The notes beneath the pieces are model-generated. The model saw only the letters and a list, made by a program, of their open reading frames with translations. It searched no databases and was not told where the DNA came from. Source: Zobellia russellii (GTDB lineage Bacteria; Bacteroidota; Bacteroidia; Flavobacteriales; Flavobacteriaceae). Taken from it: DNA of 64,000 nt. The stretch is taken from the NCBI RefSeq assembly GCF_018728565.1, contig NZ_JACSOI010000012.1, forward strand, positions 1 through 64,000, read 5' to 3'. A program made the position numbers and the translations under genes. Shown piece by piece: positions 46,645-54,737 of the stretch (the stretch's first letter is position 1; every line of letters begins with the position of its first letter).

Positions 46645-48042
46645 ATGAAATTGAACTACACCGAACCTAAAATCTATACAGGTGGTGTTGATATCACACA
46701 GTGGTCGGCCCTTTCAAAAAACCAACGCGATGATGCCCTTTCTAAAGCTTGGTTCGTATATTTCTCTTTCAGGGACCCTGATACCGGAAAATTAAAAAAG
46801 CAACCCTTTATTAAGGCCGGAGCCAATCGCTTTAAAGGTAGAACCAAGCGATTACAGTTCCTAAAAGTGCTACAGCGAAACCTCCTTCTATTGTTAGAAG
46901 CCGGGTTTGACCCTTACAAAGACAATTCAGAGTTGGAAGCAAAATTCAGAGGAAAATCAATAGAAAGAGAACACTCTATAACTAAGGCTGGAGGGAATAA
47001 TGAGGCAGACAAAGGGACTGCCGCAAAAGCAATGAATAATAGTATTGTAATCACCACCGAAACCGCCAAACCCAAAATAGGGCCCATTCCCGAAATAGAA
47101 AACGATTCTTTAAAAAAGCACAAAGTATCGGTTTCCGAAGCCTTGGAACTGGGGCTAAACATTAAAAAGAGCACCCTAAACGATAATTCGTTCAAGAAAC
47201 AAAAAAGCAGAATCACGAAGTTTCAAAGGTGGCTTACGGAAAATGATGTGGATGTCTCCGATATTAGGAATATTGATAAGAAGATCGTAGTACGCCACCT
47301 GAACGATGTATTGCGTACCTCCAGTCCTAAAAACAGAAACAATACTAGAACCGCCCTCAGTGCTCTATTTGGTACCTTGGAGAACAACGAATTGATAGAT
47401 GACAACTTTATACGTAAGATAAACATTCTGAAATCCGTTCCGAAGAGAAACAAGACCTATACACCGAAACAGCTGGCGGAAATTGACGCCCACCTTAAAA
47501 AGAATGACCTTTTGATGCGTATGTTCGTTCAAATGGTAAGCTACAACATGTTGAGGCCCATAGAAATATGTCGCCTTAAAGTGGGTGATATTGACATAAA
47601 CGATAAGAAAATATGTGTCAAGGCCAAGAACAAACCTGTTAAGATAAAAATCATTCCGGATATAATGCTTGGGCAATTGCCGGACCTTTCTCAAATGGAC
47701 ACTAAACATTCCCTTTTCACTCCTCAGGGCTTTGGCGGAGATTGGAACCTTGCCGATAACGATAAGCGGAATTACTTTTCCAAACGTTTTAAGAAAGTAA
47801 AGGATCATTTTAAGTTGGGTAACGAATATGGGCTGTACAGCTTCAGACATACATATATAACCATGCTTTACCGTGAAATGATAAAAACGGGGACGCCTGA
47901 AGAGGTTAAAAGTAAATTAATGCTCATAACCGGCCATGCCACTCTTGACGCACTTGAAAAATATCTTAGGGATATAGATGCAGAACTACCACAGGATTAC
48001 TCAAATCTATTGAACCAATCCATCAACAAGACAGATAAATGA
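46645..48042 (+). CDS. Tyrosine recombinase (site-specific integrase)
   Basis: 465 residues from MKLNYTEPKIYTGG. An in-frame ATG 27 codons upstream would add a stretch encoded by the att/operator region and is less likely. N-terminal arm-binding-like domain, then a core-binding SAM-like domain (about 160-260) and the catalytic domain with Arg304 (NMLRPIEICRL), Y-x-x-R-H at 398-402 (LYSFRHTYIT, Tyr replacing the usual first His), His431 (TGHAT) and the nucleophile Tyr440. It follows the tRNA-fMet 3' half directly and probably integrates its element there. Its stop overlaps the next start. Confidence 0.9.
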   Translation: MKLNYTEPKIYTGGVDITQWSALSKNQRDDALSKAWFVYFSFRDPDTGKLKKQPFIKAGANRFKGRTKRLQFLKVLQRNLLLLLEAGFDPYKDNSELEAKFRGKSIEREHSITKAGGNNEADKGTAAKAMNNSIVITTETAKPKIGPIPEIENDSLKKHKVSVSEALELGLNIKKSTLNDNSFKKQKSRITKFQRWLTENDVDVSDIRNIDKKIVVRHLNDVLRTSSPKNRNNTRTALSALFGTLENNELIDDNFIRKINILKSVPKRNKTYTPKQLAEIDAHLKKNDLLMRMFVQMVSYNMLRPIEICRLKVGDIDINDKKICVKAKNKPVKIKIIPDIMLGQLPDLSQMDTKHSLFTPQGFGGDWNLADNDKRNYFSKRFKKVKDHFKLGNEYGLYSFRHTYITMLYREMIKTGTPEEVKSKLMLITGHATLDALEKYLRDIDAELPQDYSNLLNQSINKTDK

Positions 48043-48824
48043 GCTATTTTGGGCTATTAAAGGACTTGCACCTGAACTCGTTGACAATGGACGAGCTCAC
48101 TCGCCTGCAGGTCACAAGGGGAATACTCCAAGAGGTAACTAAGGTATCGCTCTCACTTGATGGAAAGCCTAATGCCATCACCAGTAAGAACAGTGAAACC
48201 CTTTATGTACCAAATGTAGAAATGACCAAGGAATTTTATGATTTTATCCTAGAGGTTTATGAGGATGTAATCGAAAATTCATTGATAGGGTTTTTCCATG
48301 CCTATGAAGAGGATATACTAGGACTGGACGAAATTGATAAGAGAAAGATTGCACTTGATTATTATAAAGAGGTTGCCCGACTTACGATAAAGGATGAATT
48401 TGATATATTAACTATTCGTAAATCCGCAACTGGACATCGACTCATAAACAGAGCAAAGAAATTGGAGCTTTTTAATATGAGACAAGAAGTATTGCAAGAA
48501 AACCTTACCGTTCAAAACCCGATGCCACTCACCCACTTCCTTATTGGCGATGCAGCCTATTTTGATGAACGACTTATTGCCAAACTCCCCGTTCTGAACG
48601 AAGTACTGAAGTTTGAAGCCTCGTTAAGAATTCTACTGACCCTTAATGAGCAGTTCAATTTTGAAGAAGATGATTCCGGTTCAACTTCCAATAGCAAAAA
48701 CTTGGATGCAACACAGCCGATACAAAAGAAGAAAAAAGCACCTTTGTTATCGGATGTTGAAGCCACCAACTTTTTGATAGATACCGTCTTTTCCAAACAA
48801 TTGAAAAAGTACGGAAAATTATAG
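48039..48824 (+). CDS. Integrase-coupled protein of unknown function
   Basis: 261 residues, helical, no family recognised. It opens with MSYFGLLKDLHLNSLTMDELTRLQ, has a charged centre and ends with a low-complexity acidic/Ser linker (EEDDSGSTSNSKN) and a Lys-rich helix. The ATGA overlap with the integrase stop shows translational coupling, so a job with the recombinase is likely: excision control, att-site binding or target choice (inference). It has no HTH obvious by eye. Confidence 0.6.
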   Translation: MSYFGLLKDLHLNSLTMDELTRLQVTRGILQEVTKVSLSLDGKPNAITSKNSETLYVPNVEMTKEFYDFILEVYEDVIENSLIGFFHAYEEDILGLDEIDKRKIALDYYKEVARLTIKDEFDILTIRKSATGHRLINRAKKLELFNMRQEVLQENLTVQNPMPLTHFLIGDAAYFDERLIAKLPVLNEVLKFEASLRILLTLNEQFNFEEDDSGSTSNSKNLDATQPIQKKKKAPLLSDVEATNFLIDTVFSKQLKKYGKL

Positions 48825-49350
48825 GTGGTGTGCTTTTAGCGTGTAACCTGGATCTTGCGCCCTACTTGCAACACCCTATTCCTGACCACTTCTTCCACCG
48901 CACAAACACCGGAAATCACCATATATAACCTTTGACCCTAATGAAGGGTTTACAAAAAGTTACTACACCCTACTAACTGCATATCAGCACCACATAGAAA
49001 TAAATTATCGAACAGATTGTCCTTGGACGAACGCACTTACCGTTAAACGTTTGTAAATGTATATTATACGTATAATAATTACTTATTTTCTGCATACATT
49101 GACAATATCCAAGATTTGAGTAAATTACCGTTAAAAGAGATATAAAGCAACCAGTTGTTTTATACAATTGTTACCATTTATTGTAGACAAACATTTTTAG
49201 AGACTTAAAGCGCCCGGTAAAAAATACAGCAGGAAAATATAATTGGAATTTGCAAATCCATAAAATTGCAACTCATGAAATTTATAGGAAAAACTATAAA
49301 GTTTAAATGCTTAAATCAAATAGACCTATAGAATCCAAAATAAGGATTAG
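48825..49350. other. Intergenic region after the integrase pair
   Basis: 526 bases without a convincing gene. A weak hairpin (ACCCT/AGGGT around AATGA, near 48940) is the only local structure I see. The GC-richer first 100 bases contrast with the AT-rich rest. It probably holds the end of the integrase transcript and the promoter of the lipoprotein gene. Confidence 0.5.
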
Positions 49351-49827
49351 ATGAACAAACTTATCAATTTGATAATCTGCGTATTACCCTTATGGTTAGT
49401 TGGTTGTAAGAACAAAAAAGATATAGAAATATCACCAATCCTTATGGAGAAACTAGAGCTGATAATCGACAAATATCAGGCTCATTGTGAAGAGAATTTG
49501 AATATTAAACCCAATCCATCAGTATACATAGTAGATTTTAGAGAAGTCAAGGGAGATTGTTTCGTATTGATTGGAACCGATATAGTTTATTATGAAGCTG
49601 AAATGAACGGCTGTTTATTGTATAACGATATTTTAATATCATTCCAAGCTCTAAATGAGGATTGTAATAAATTCGTGGATTATAATCCTTCCACAAAATG
49701 TCAGGAAACGTCTGGTTTTGAAAAAGCTTTCGTAGGAATGGGGTCTTACAGGTCAACCAATTGGATATACAAGGTGGTCAATGATTCCTTAGTAATCTAT
49801 GACCAAAAAGCTTTTCCCGTTGAATAG
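49351..49827 (+). CDS. Putative lipoprotein, unknown function
   Basis: 158 residues. Signal peptide with a LVGC lipobox (Cys19). The mature part contains five Cys (CEE, CFV, CLL, CNK, CQE), suggesting disulfides, and ends in a beta-hairpin-like WIYKVVNDSLVIYDQK. No domain recognised. It is a single-gene unit with long flanks, like the cassette-type genes that follow. Confidence 0.6.
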   Translation: MNKLINLIICVLPLWLVGCKNKKDIEISPILMEKLELIIDKYQAHCEENLNIKPNPSVYIVDFREVKGDCFVLIGTDIVYYEAEMNGCLLYNDILISFQALNEDCNKFVDYNPSTKCQETSGFEKAFVGMGSYRSTNWIYKVVNDSLVIYDQKAFPVE

Positions 49828-49993
49828 ATAAAGTGATAACAAATTCAAATTTACAATGATTATTTACAGTAAATTTTAAAGAATACCAACTCTAAACAAG
49901 TAGCTATAAAAAACACATTTACTAAAATAACTCTGTTATTAAAATATATGAACTCTTAGTAAAAATGAAACACTCAGGCGGAAACAACAAATG

Positions 49994-50196
49994 GTAACAA
50001 CGTATATAAAACATAGGGCTAGTCAGTGTCAGGCCCATTGGCCATTGCGTGTCGGCGGGGTCGCCGCACCTTTTGATTTGGCAACTGAAGAAAAAAGTTA
50101 GTCACAAAATGCAAAAGGTTCGGCTTGTGCAAGGCCGATAGGAAATCGCCCGTCCCCTGCCCTACGTTTCATATACAATCCCGTTGGGTGCAATTT
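49994..50196. repeat. Cassette-like inverted-repeat spacer 1
   Basis: Starts with AACAACGTATATAAAAC and ends with CATATACAATCCCGTTGGG, which are imperfect reverse complements (AAC-x-TATA ends). The interior is GC-rich and contains smaller inverted pieces. The right boundary CTACGTTTCATATACAA (50162 onward) closely matches the right boundary of spacer 2 (CTACGTTTCATGCACAA at 51089). A gene starts 17 bases after the spacer. The sequence before it (49828-49993) is plain AT-rich DNA. Confidence 0.55.
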
Positions 50197-50212
50197 TAAA
50201 AATACGTCTATA

Positions 50213-50836
50213 ATGAAACAGAACATTTTTACAATCCTTTCTATCTTGCTTTTTACGAAGGCAGGAATTGCCCAATCAACTGGAACGTTTATTGACTCGC
50301 GAGATGGGCAAACATATAAAACTATCAGCTTCGAAAATACTAGAACTGGCACAACGGTTATCTGGCTAGCTCAAAACCTAAACTACAAAGTAGAGAACAG
50401 TTACGCTTATGATGACAACGAAAACAATCGCGATGAACTTGGCTTACTTTACACTTGGGAGGCTGCGAAAAAAGCTTGTCCCAAAGGTTGGCATTTGGCG
50501 TCGGATATCGAATGGTCTATGCTTGTGAGTGAATTTGGTGGAGCTGATAAGGCTGGGGAGGCCCTAAAAAGTGTCGAGAGCTGGAACGAAGATGGAAATG
50601 GAACTAATAGCAGCGGATTTAATGCGCTTGCAGGAGGTCAGCGCAAGCCCAATGGCACTTTTGGGCAACTGGGAATCTTCGCTGTCTGGTGGTCGTCAAC
50701 TCCCACCAATGAAGAGAACAAAGCTTGGTTGTGGGACATTAGTTATGGTGGCCCCGACATGTCAATTAAATCAAAAGTGTGGCATTTTGATGCCGATATT
50801 CTTGGCGCAGTATCGGTTCGTTGCGTCTGTGATTGA
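50213..50836 (+). CDS. FISUMP-domain secreted protein
   Basis: 207 residues. Signal peptide (1-20, cleavage near AGIAQS). The mature protein is one FISUMP domain (Fibrobacter succinogenes major paralogous domain): DSRDGQTYKTI, WLAQNLNY, GLLYTWEAAKKACPKGWHLAS, WWSST and the final VRCVCD with conserved Cys residues. The fold is C-type-lectin-like; the biological role is unknown, possibly surface ligand binding. Single gene flanked on both sides by inverted-repeat spacers. Confidence 0.85.
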   Translation: MKQNIFTILSILLFTKAGIAQSTGTFIDSRDGQTYKTISFENTRTGTTVIWLAQNLNYKVENSYAYDDNENNRDELGLLYTWEAAKKACPKGWHLASDIEWSMLVSEFGGADKAGEALKSVESWNEDGNGTNSSGFNALAGGQRKPNGTFGQLGIFAVWWSSTPTNEENKAWLWDISYGGPDMSIKSKVWHFDADILGAVSVRCVCD

Positions 50837-50916
50837 CTTATTTAATTTATCTAATATGTGCCGCGTAAGAGAAAACAATGGAAAGCATAATAAAACGGTA
50901 CGCTCGAACGAAAAAA

Positions 50917-51123
50917 CTGCACCCAACAAAACCTTAACGTAATGCGGACTTTAGAGCAAAACCGAAAGGTCTATGTATATTTATGATGTCGCTAAATCTT
51001 ATGGATTTAGCTTTAAAATAAAAAAGTAAAAACAAAACATAAAAATTCGGCTCTGTGCTAAACTGAAACTTCCGTAGTTATTTATACGCTACGTTTCATG
51101 CACAAACACGTTGTGTGTCATTA
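50917..51123. repeat. Cassette-like inverted-repeat spacer 2
   Basis: Begins near GCACCCAACAAAACC and ends with CACAAACACGTTGTGTG, roughly inverted ends. It contains TCTGTGCTAAACTGAAA (51052-51068), which recurs with one change in spacer 3 (51785-51801), and the CTACGTTTCAT boundary shared with spacer 1. The next gene starts 19 bases after it. Confidence 0.55.
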
Positions 51124-51142
51124 AAACTGAACAAACATCAAA

Positions 51143-51709
51143 ATGAAATTAAAAGAAAAAAATCCAGCTTTAATCCTTGTGGATGTTCAAAAAGCTTTTT
51201 TGGAAGAAGATTATTGGGGTGGAAATAGAAATAATAAAAACGCTGAAATCATTTGCGGAGAAATACTGGGGAAATGGCGTGAATTAAATTTGCCTATATT
51301 TCATATTAGGCACAGCTCTACAAATCCACAATCGAAACTCAATGAACAAAATAAAGGATTTGAATTTAACGAAAATGTCCTACCTGAGAAAAATGAACCC
51401 GTAATAACGAAAAATGTAAATAGTGCTTTTATCGGAACCAATTTAAAGGAGCAATTGGACGGATTAGGAATTAAAACCGTGGTAATAGTCGGAATTACTA
51501 CAAATCACTGTGTATCGACCACAACACGAATGGCAGGTAACTTTGGCTATGAGACTTATTTAATTTCCGACGCAACAGCCACTTTTGACAGAATTGGAAT
51601 TAACGGAGAAAAATACAGCTCTGAAATAATACATTTGACAACTCTTGCAAATTTGAGTGAGGAATTTGCAACTGTTTGGGATTCTGAAAAACTATTGAAT
51701 GAAATATAA
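51143..51709 (+). CDS. Cysteine hydrolase (isochorismatase family)
   Basis: 188 residues with the catalytic triad Asp14 (LILVDVQKAF), Lys90 (VITKNVNSAF) and Cys123 (TNHCVSTT) in the expected order, and the cis-peptide GIT just before the Cys. Family members hydrolyse isochorismate, nicotinamide, N-carbamoyl amides and others; the exact substrate cannot be told. No signal peptide, so cytoplasmic. Single-gene unit between two spacers. Confidence 0.9.
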   Translation: MKLKEKNPALILVDVQKAFLEEDYWGGNRNNKNAEIICGEILGKWRELNLPIFHIRHSSTNPQSKLNEQNKGFEFNENVLPEKNEPVITKNVNSAFIGTNLKEQLDGLGIKTVVIVGITTNHCVSTTTRMAGNFGYETYLISDATATFDRIGINGEKYSSEIIHLTTLANLSEEFATVWDSEKLLNEI

Positions 51710-51710
51710 A

Positions 51711-51857
51711 AACGCCAAACAACAATATACAACCGCAATTACGGCGGATTCGACTACTTCCGAATTCACTTGGAATTGCTAAAGTCTGTGCTAAACCGAA
51801 AATTAACACGCATAAACTCGTAACTGACGGTTATACGATCTTTTATGTGCAAGCTGA
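51711..51857. repeat. Cassette-like inverted-repeat spacer 3
   Basis: Left end CCAAACAACAATATACAACC and right end GGTTATACGATCTTTTATG are good imperfect reverse complements. The interior has TCTGTGCTAAACCGAAA, shared with spacer 2. The right end aligns with TTATACGCTACGTTTCATG of spacer 2. The sigma gene starts 12 bases after it. Confidence 0.6.
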
Positions 51858-51869
51858 AAAACCAAAATT

Positions 51870-52400
51870 GTGAAAACTGAAATTAATACTATTTGGATTG
51901 ACCTAAATGAAGAACTTTATAAGTTTATTTTGGAGAAAATAAAAGATGAACAAACGTCAAAAGATATTCATCAAGAGGTTTTTTTGAAAATTCAAACTAA
52001 AATTCATCAATTAAAACATACTTCTAAACTTACATCTTGGGTTTATCAAATCACCAGGAATACCATTATTGAATACTTTAGAAAAGTAAACCATAATAAC
52101 ATATCAATCAGTGATGTAGAAATTCCAGAATTGGAGGTTAATAGTTTTGATTACAACAACTTAACTCAATGTATTAATCAAAAAATAGAAAGTCTTTCAT
52201 CTCATCATAAAGAAGCAATTATTTTAACCGCATTTAAAAACTACTCTCAAAAAGAACTTGCAGAACACTTAAAAATCTCATATTCCGGCACAAAATCAAG
52301 AGTTCAAAAAGCTAAAAAGATTTTAAAAGAAAACATTTTAGATTGCCCAAATGTAGAATCGGATAGTACAGGAAAATTAATAGATTTTGAAAATAATTAA
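51870..52400 (+). CDS. sigZ: SigZ-like ECF sigma factor
   Basis: 176 residues, starting at GTG; no in-frame ATG lies upstream. Region 2 (about 25-70, DIHQEVFLKIQTKI, LTSWVYQITRNTIIEYFRK) and region 4 (about 105-155, LSSHHKEAIILTAFKNYSQKELAEHLKISYSGTKSRVQKAKK). The C-terminal tail CPNVESDSTGKLIDF is characteristic of the SigZ subgroup. It is not paired with an anti-sigma gene here. The PhzF gene begins 56 bases downstream on the same strand and may be its target or operon partner. Confidence 0.85.
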   Translation: MKTEINTIWIDLNEELYKFILEKIKDEQTSKDIHQEVFLKIQTKIHQLKHTSKLTSWVYQITRNTIIEYFRKVNHNNISISDVEIPELEVNSFDYNNLTQCINQKIESLSSHHKEAIILTAFKNYSQKELAEHLKISYSGTKSRVQKAKKILKENILDCPNVESDSTGKLIDFENN

Positions 52401-52456
52401 AATTTACTACGTCTTTTTATAACTATTAGCGTCCATCATATATAACATATAAAAAA

Positions 52457-53344
52457 ATGAAAATGGACAGTTCAAAAAAAGTTATTAATGTACAAATTCT
52501 CAACGCTTTTGCAGAAAACGGTAAAGGTGGTAATCCAGCTGGTGTAGTTTTAAATGCAGATGAATTATCTGATAAAAATAAACTTGAGATTTCTAAAAAA
52601 GTAGGTTTATCAGAAACTGCTTTTGTTTCAAAATCTATGACGGATGATTTTAAGCTAGATTTCTTCACTCCAACTAAACAAATAGCGCATTGCGGGCATG
52701 CTACTGTAGCAACATTTTCTTATTTAAAACAAATAGGCGCCTTAAAAAATGATAGTTCTTCAAAAGAAACTATTGATGGTAGTAGAAAAATAGTACTAAT
52801 TGGTGATTTAGCATTTATGGAACAATTGGCTCCAAAATATACAGATGTAAGTCACAAAGAAAGTGTGATTCTAAAATCATTAGGATTAAAGAAAACGGAC
52901 TTGATACCAAATGCACCAATTCAATTAGTAAATACAGGGAATTCATTTATACTTGTTCCGGTTAAAAGCAATGAAATTTTAAAGAAAATAATTCCTGATT
53001 TTGATTTGATCAGTAAAGTAAGCGATGCGTGCGATTTAATCGGTTACTATGTATTCTCTACCGATACAGAATCTGACGCTACTTCGAGAATGTTTGGTCC
53101 TCGCTATGGAATATTAGAGGAGTCAGGAACAGGAATGGCAGCTGGACCACTTGCCTGTTATTTATTTGACATTTTAAAAATTAAGAAAAACTCTTTTCAC
53201 ATTCAACAAGGAAAATATATGAAAGAACCTTCACCTAGTTTAATCATTGTTAACTTACGAATCATAAATCAAGAAATTAAAGATTTGATGGCTGGGGGAA
53301 AAGGAATACTTAATAGACAATTAGAGATTGTAATTGACAATTAA
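52457..53344 (+). CDS. PhzF-family isomerase/epimerase-like protein
   Basis: 295 residues. VINVQILNAFAENGKGGNPAGVV is the PhzF opening, Glu53 in GLSETAFV is the catalytic acid/base, and FFTPTKQIAHCGHAT and EESGTGMAAGPLACYL complete the two-lobed fold. Despite the family name most members are not for phenazine, and no other phenazine gene is present. Known members include trans-2,3-dihydro-3-hydroxyanthranilate isomerase and small-molecule epimerases. Cytoplasmic. It probably shares an operon with the SigZ gene. Confidence 0.9.
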   Translation: MKMDSSKKVINVQILNAFAENGKGGNPAGVVLNADELSDKNKLEISKKVGLSETAFVSKSMTDDFKLDFFTPTKQIAHCGHATVATFSYLKQIGALKNDSSSKETIDGSRKIVLIGDLAFMEQLAPKYTDVSHKESVILKSLGLKKTDLIPNAPIQLVNTGNSFILVPVKSNEILKKIIPDFDLISKVSDACDLIGYYVFSTDTESDATSRMFGPRYGILEESGTGMAAGPLACYLFDILKIKKNSFHIQQGKYMKEPSPSLIIVNLRIINQEIKDLMAGGKGILNRQLEIVIDN

Positions 53345-53351
53345 AAGCCAG

Positions 53352-53480
53352 TTGACAAAACCATATATAATTTATTGCTAGTTCTAGCCTACTTACGAAA
53401 ATCCTCGCGGATTTTCAGTTTGGTTTGTATTTGCTAAAATAGGTGCTTAAAACACGCTAGAAACTATATACAAAACCTTT
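53352..53480. repeat. Inverted-repeat spacer 4 with a central hairpin
   Basis: The centre is a perfect 8-bp hairpin, GAAAATCC/GGATTTTC around TCGC (53397-53416). Outer parts are also inverted: ATATATAATTT on the left against AAACTATATAC on the right, with GCTAG elements inside both. ACAAAACC also occurs in direct orientation on both sides. The structure resembles spacers 1-3 in size and A/T ends. Confidence 0.55.
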
Positions 53481-53574
53481 ACCAAACATTTGTTGAAATA
53501 GAATTAAAAAAATTACATTAGAATAAATAGATGAATGTAATCAATTAGAAACCCAATATTAATACCAGTTTTGG

Positions 53575-54324
53575 ATGATTTATTTTCAGGAACAACCCAA
53601 TCAAAAACTTAAGGATTATGTAAGATGTTATTGGAAAATTGAAAACAAAAATAAAGATTTCCAATATTACACAATATTCCCTGATGGATTTTTCGATTTA
53701 TTAATTTGTTACCATAATAACAATTTAGAAGACGTGTTTTTATCTGGTCTATGGAACCAAAAAACAAGTGTATTTATCGCGCCCGAAACCACAATATATG
53801 GTGTACAGTTTAGGTTGCTTGCTATCGAGAATATAATTCGTGAAAATATTAGCGAAATACTCAATAATATAATAAGCATAGAAAAATCCTACACCCATCT
53901 TAATGAGCTTAGTAAAAAAAAAGACACTAATGTTTTTGAACACTTCAACCAATACTTACTATCATATATTGAAAAACAAAGTTGTATTGACCCAAGAAAA
54001 GAACATCTTTTAAAAGCGATTAACCAAACAAAAGGTAACAATACCGTTCAGTACTATGCGGAAAAAGCTAATTGGTCTGACCGACAAATAAATCGCTATT
54101 TTCAATCCACTTTTGGTCTTTCATTAAAAGCTTATTGCAATATTAGAAAAGGAGCTTCCAACTTTAGTCAGATTAAAAAAGGAGAATTATATGCTCAAGA
54201 AGGTTATTTTGATCAACCCCATTTTATAAAAGGAATAAAGAAAATAACTGGATTTACACCAAAAGTATTATTGAAAAATGAAAACGACCGATTTTTACAA
54301 TTTTCGATTATCAAAAATGAATAG
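53575..54324 (+). CDS. AraC-family regulator with DUF6597-type N-terminus
   Basis: 249 residues. The N-terminal domain (YVRCYWKIE, FPDGFFDLLICY, SGLWNQKT, YGVQFRL) is the DUF6597 type common in Bacteroidota AraC proteins. The C-terminal two-HTH domain spans about 150-235 (NTVQYYAEKANWSDRQINRYFQSTFGLSLKAY, GYFDQPHFIKGIKKITGFTPK). It is followed 30 bases later by a small monooxygenase-like gene that it probably controls. Confidence 0.88.
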   Translation: MIYFQEQPNQKLKDYVRCYWKIENKNKDFQYYTIFPDGFFDLLICYHNNNLEDVFLSGLWNQKTSVFIAPETTIYGVQFRLLAIENIIRENISEILNNIISIEKSYTHLNELSKKKDTNVFEHFNQYLLSYIEKQSCIDPRKEHLLKAINQTKGNNTVQYYAEKANWSDRQINRYFQSTFGLSLKAYCNIRKGASNFSQIKKGELYAQEGYFDQPHFIKGIKKITGFTPKVLLKNENDRFLQFSIIKNE

Positions 54325-54354
54325 ATTACACTTCTAATAAAAATCTAATTCATT

Positions 54355-54642
54355 ATGATATTACAAATAATCAAGTTGAAATCGAATTTACCGGAAGTTG
54401 AGTTATCAAAAAGAGCAAACGAAAGAGCATCTAGTTTTAGAACCATTCCCGGGCTTTTACAAAAATATTACGTAAAAACAGGTAAAGAAGGAGAATATGG
54501 CGGAGTTTACATCTGGGATTCTATGGCATCTCTACAAAGTTACCAAAAGTCTGATTTAGCACAGAGCATCCCAGCCGCCTATGAAATTAAAGAAGCACCG
54601 AGCTTAGAGATTATGCATATTCTTTTTCAATTAAATAATTAA
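54355..54642 (+). CDS. YdhR/ABM-like small monooxygenase family protein
   Basis: 95 residues with a dimeric ferredoxin-like fold pattern: LQIIKLKSNL strand, ERASSFRTIPGLLQKYYVKT, EYGGVYIWDSMASLQSYQKSD, LEIMHILFQL. This matches the YdhR/antibiotic-biosynthesis-monooxygenase group. Members oxidise or simply bind small aromatic compounds without cofactors. It follows the AraC-type gene by 30 bases and likely forms its operon. Confidence 0.8.
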   Translation: MILQIIKLKSNLPEVELSKRANERASSFRTIPGLLQKYYVKTGKEGEYGGVYIWDSMASLQSYQKSDLAQSIPAAYEIKEAPSLEIMHILFQLNN

Positions 54643-54691
54643 AACTGAGCTTTCCCTAACAGCTTATACGTGTTGATATACCTAAACTTGT

Positions 54692-54709
54692 ATATAGATA
54701 TATCTATAT
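54692..54709. promoter_or_regulatory. 18-bp perfect palindrome upstream of a lipoprotein gene
   Basis: ATATAGATATATCTATAT is fully symmetric and 29 bases upstream of the start at 54738. All but two of its pairs are A/T, so chance symmetry is more likely than for a mixed sequence, but the position fits an operator overlapping the promoter. Confidence 0.35.
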
Positions 54710-54737
54710 CTAGACGACTTACACACAAATTAAAAAA

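Noticed and set aside
47365..47850. 161-codon open frame antisense to the integrase
   Set aside because: Overlaps the catalytic core of the integrase, which has all its motifs; no independent evidence.
52457..53344. Phenazine biosynthesis locus
   Set aside because: Only a PhzF-family protein is present; no other phz genes are nearby and PhzF-like proteins are widespread without phenazines.
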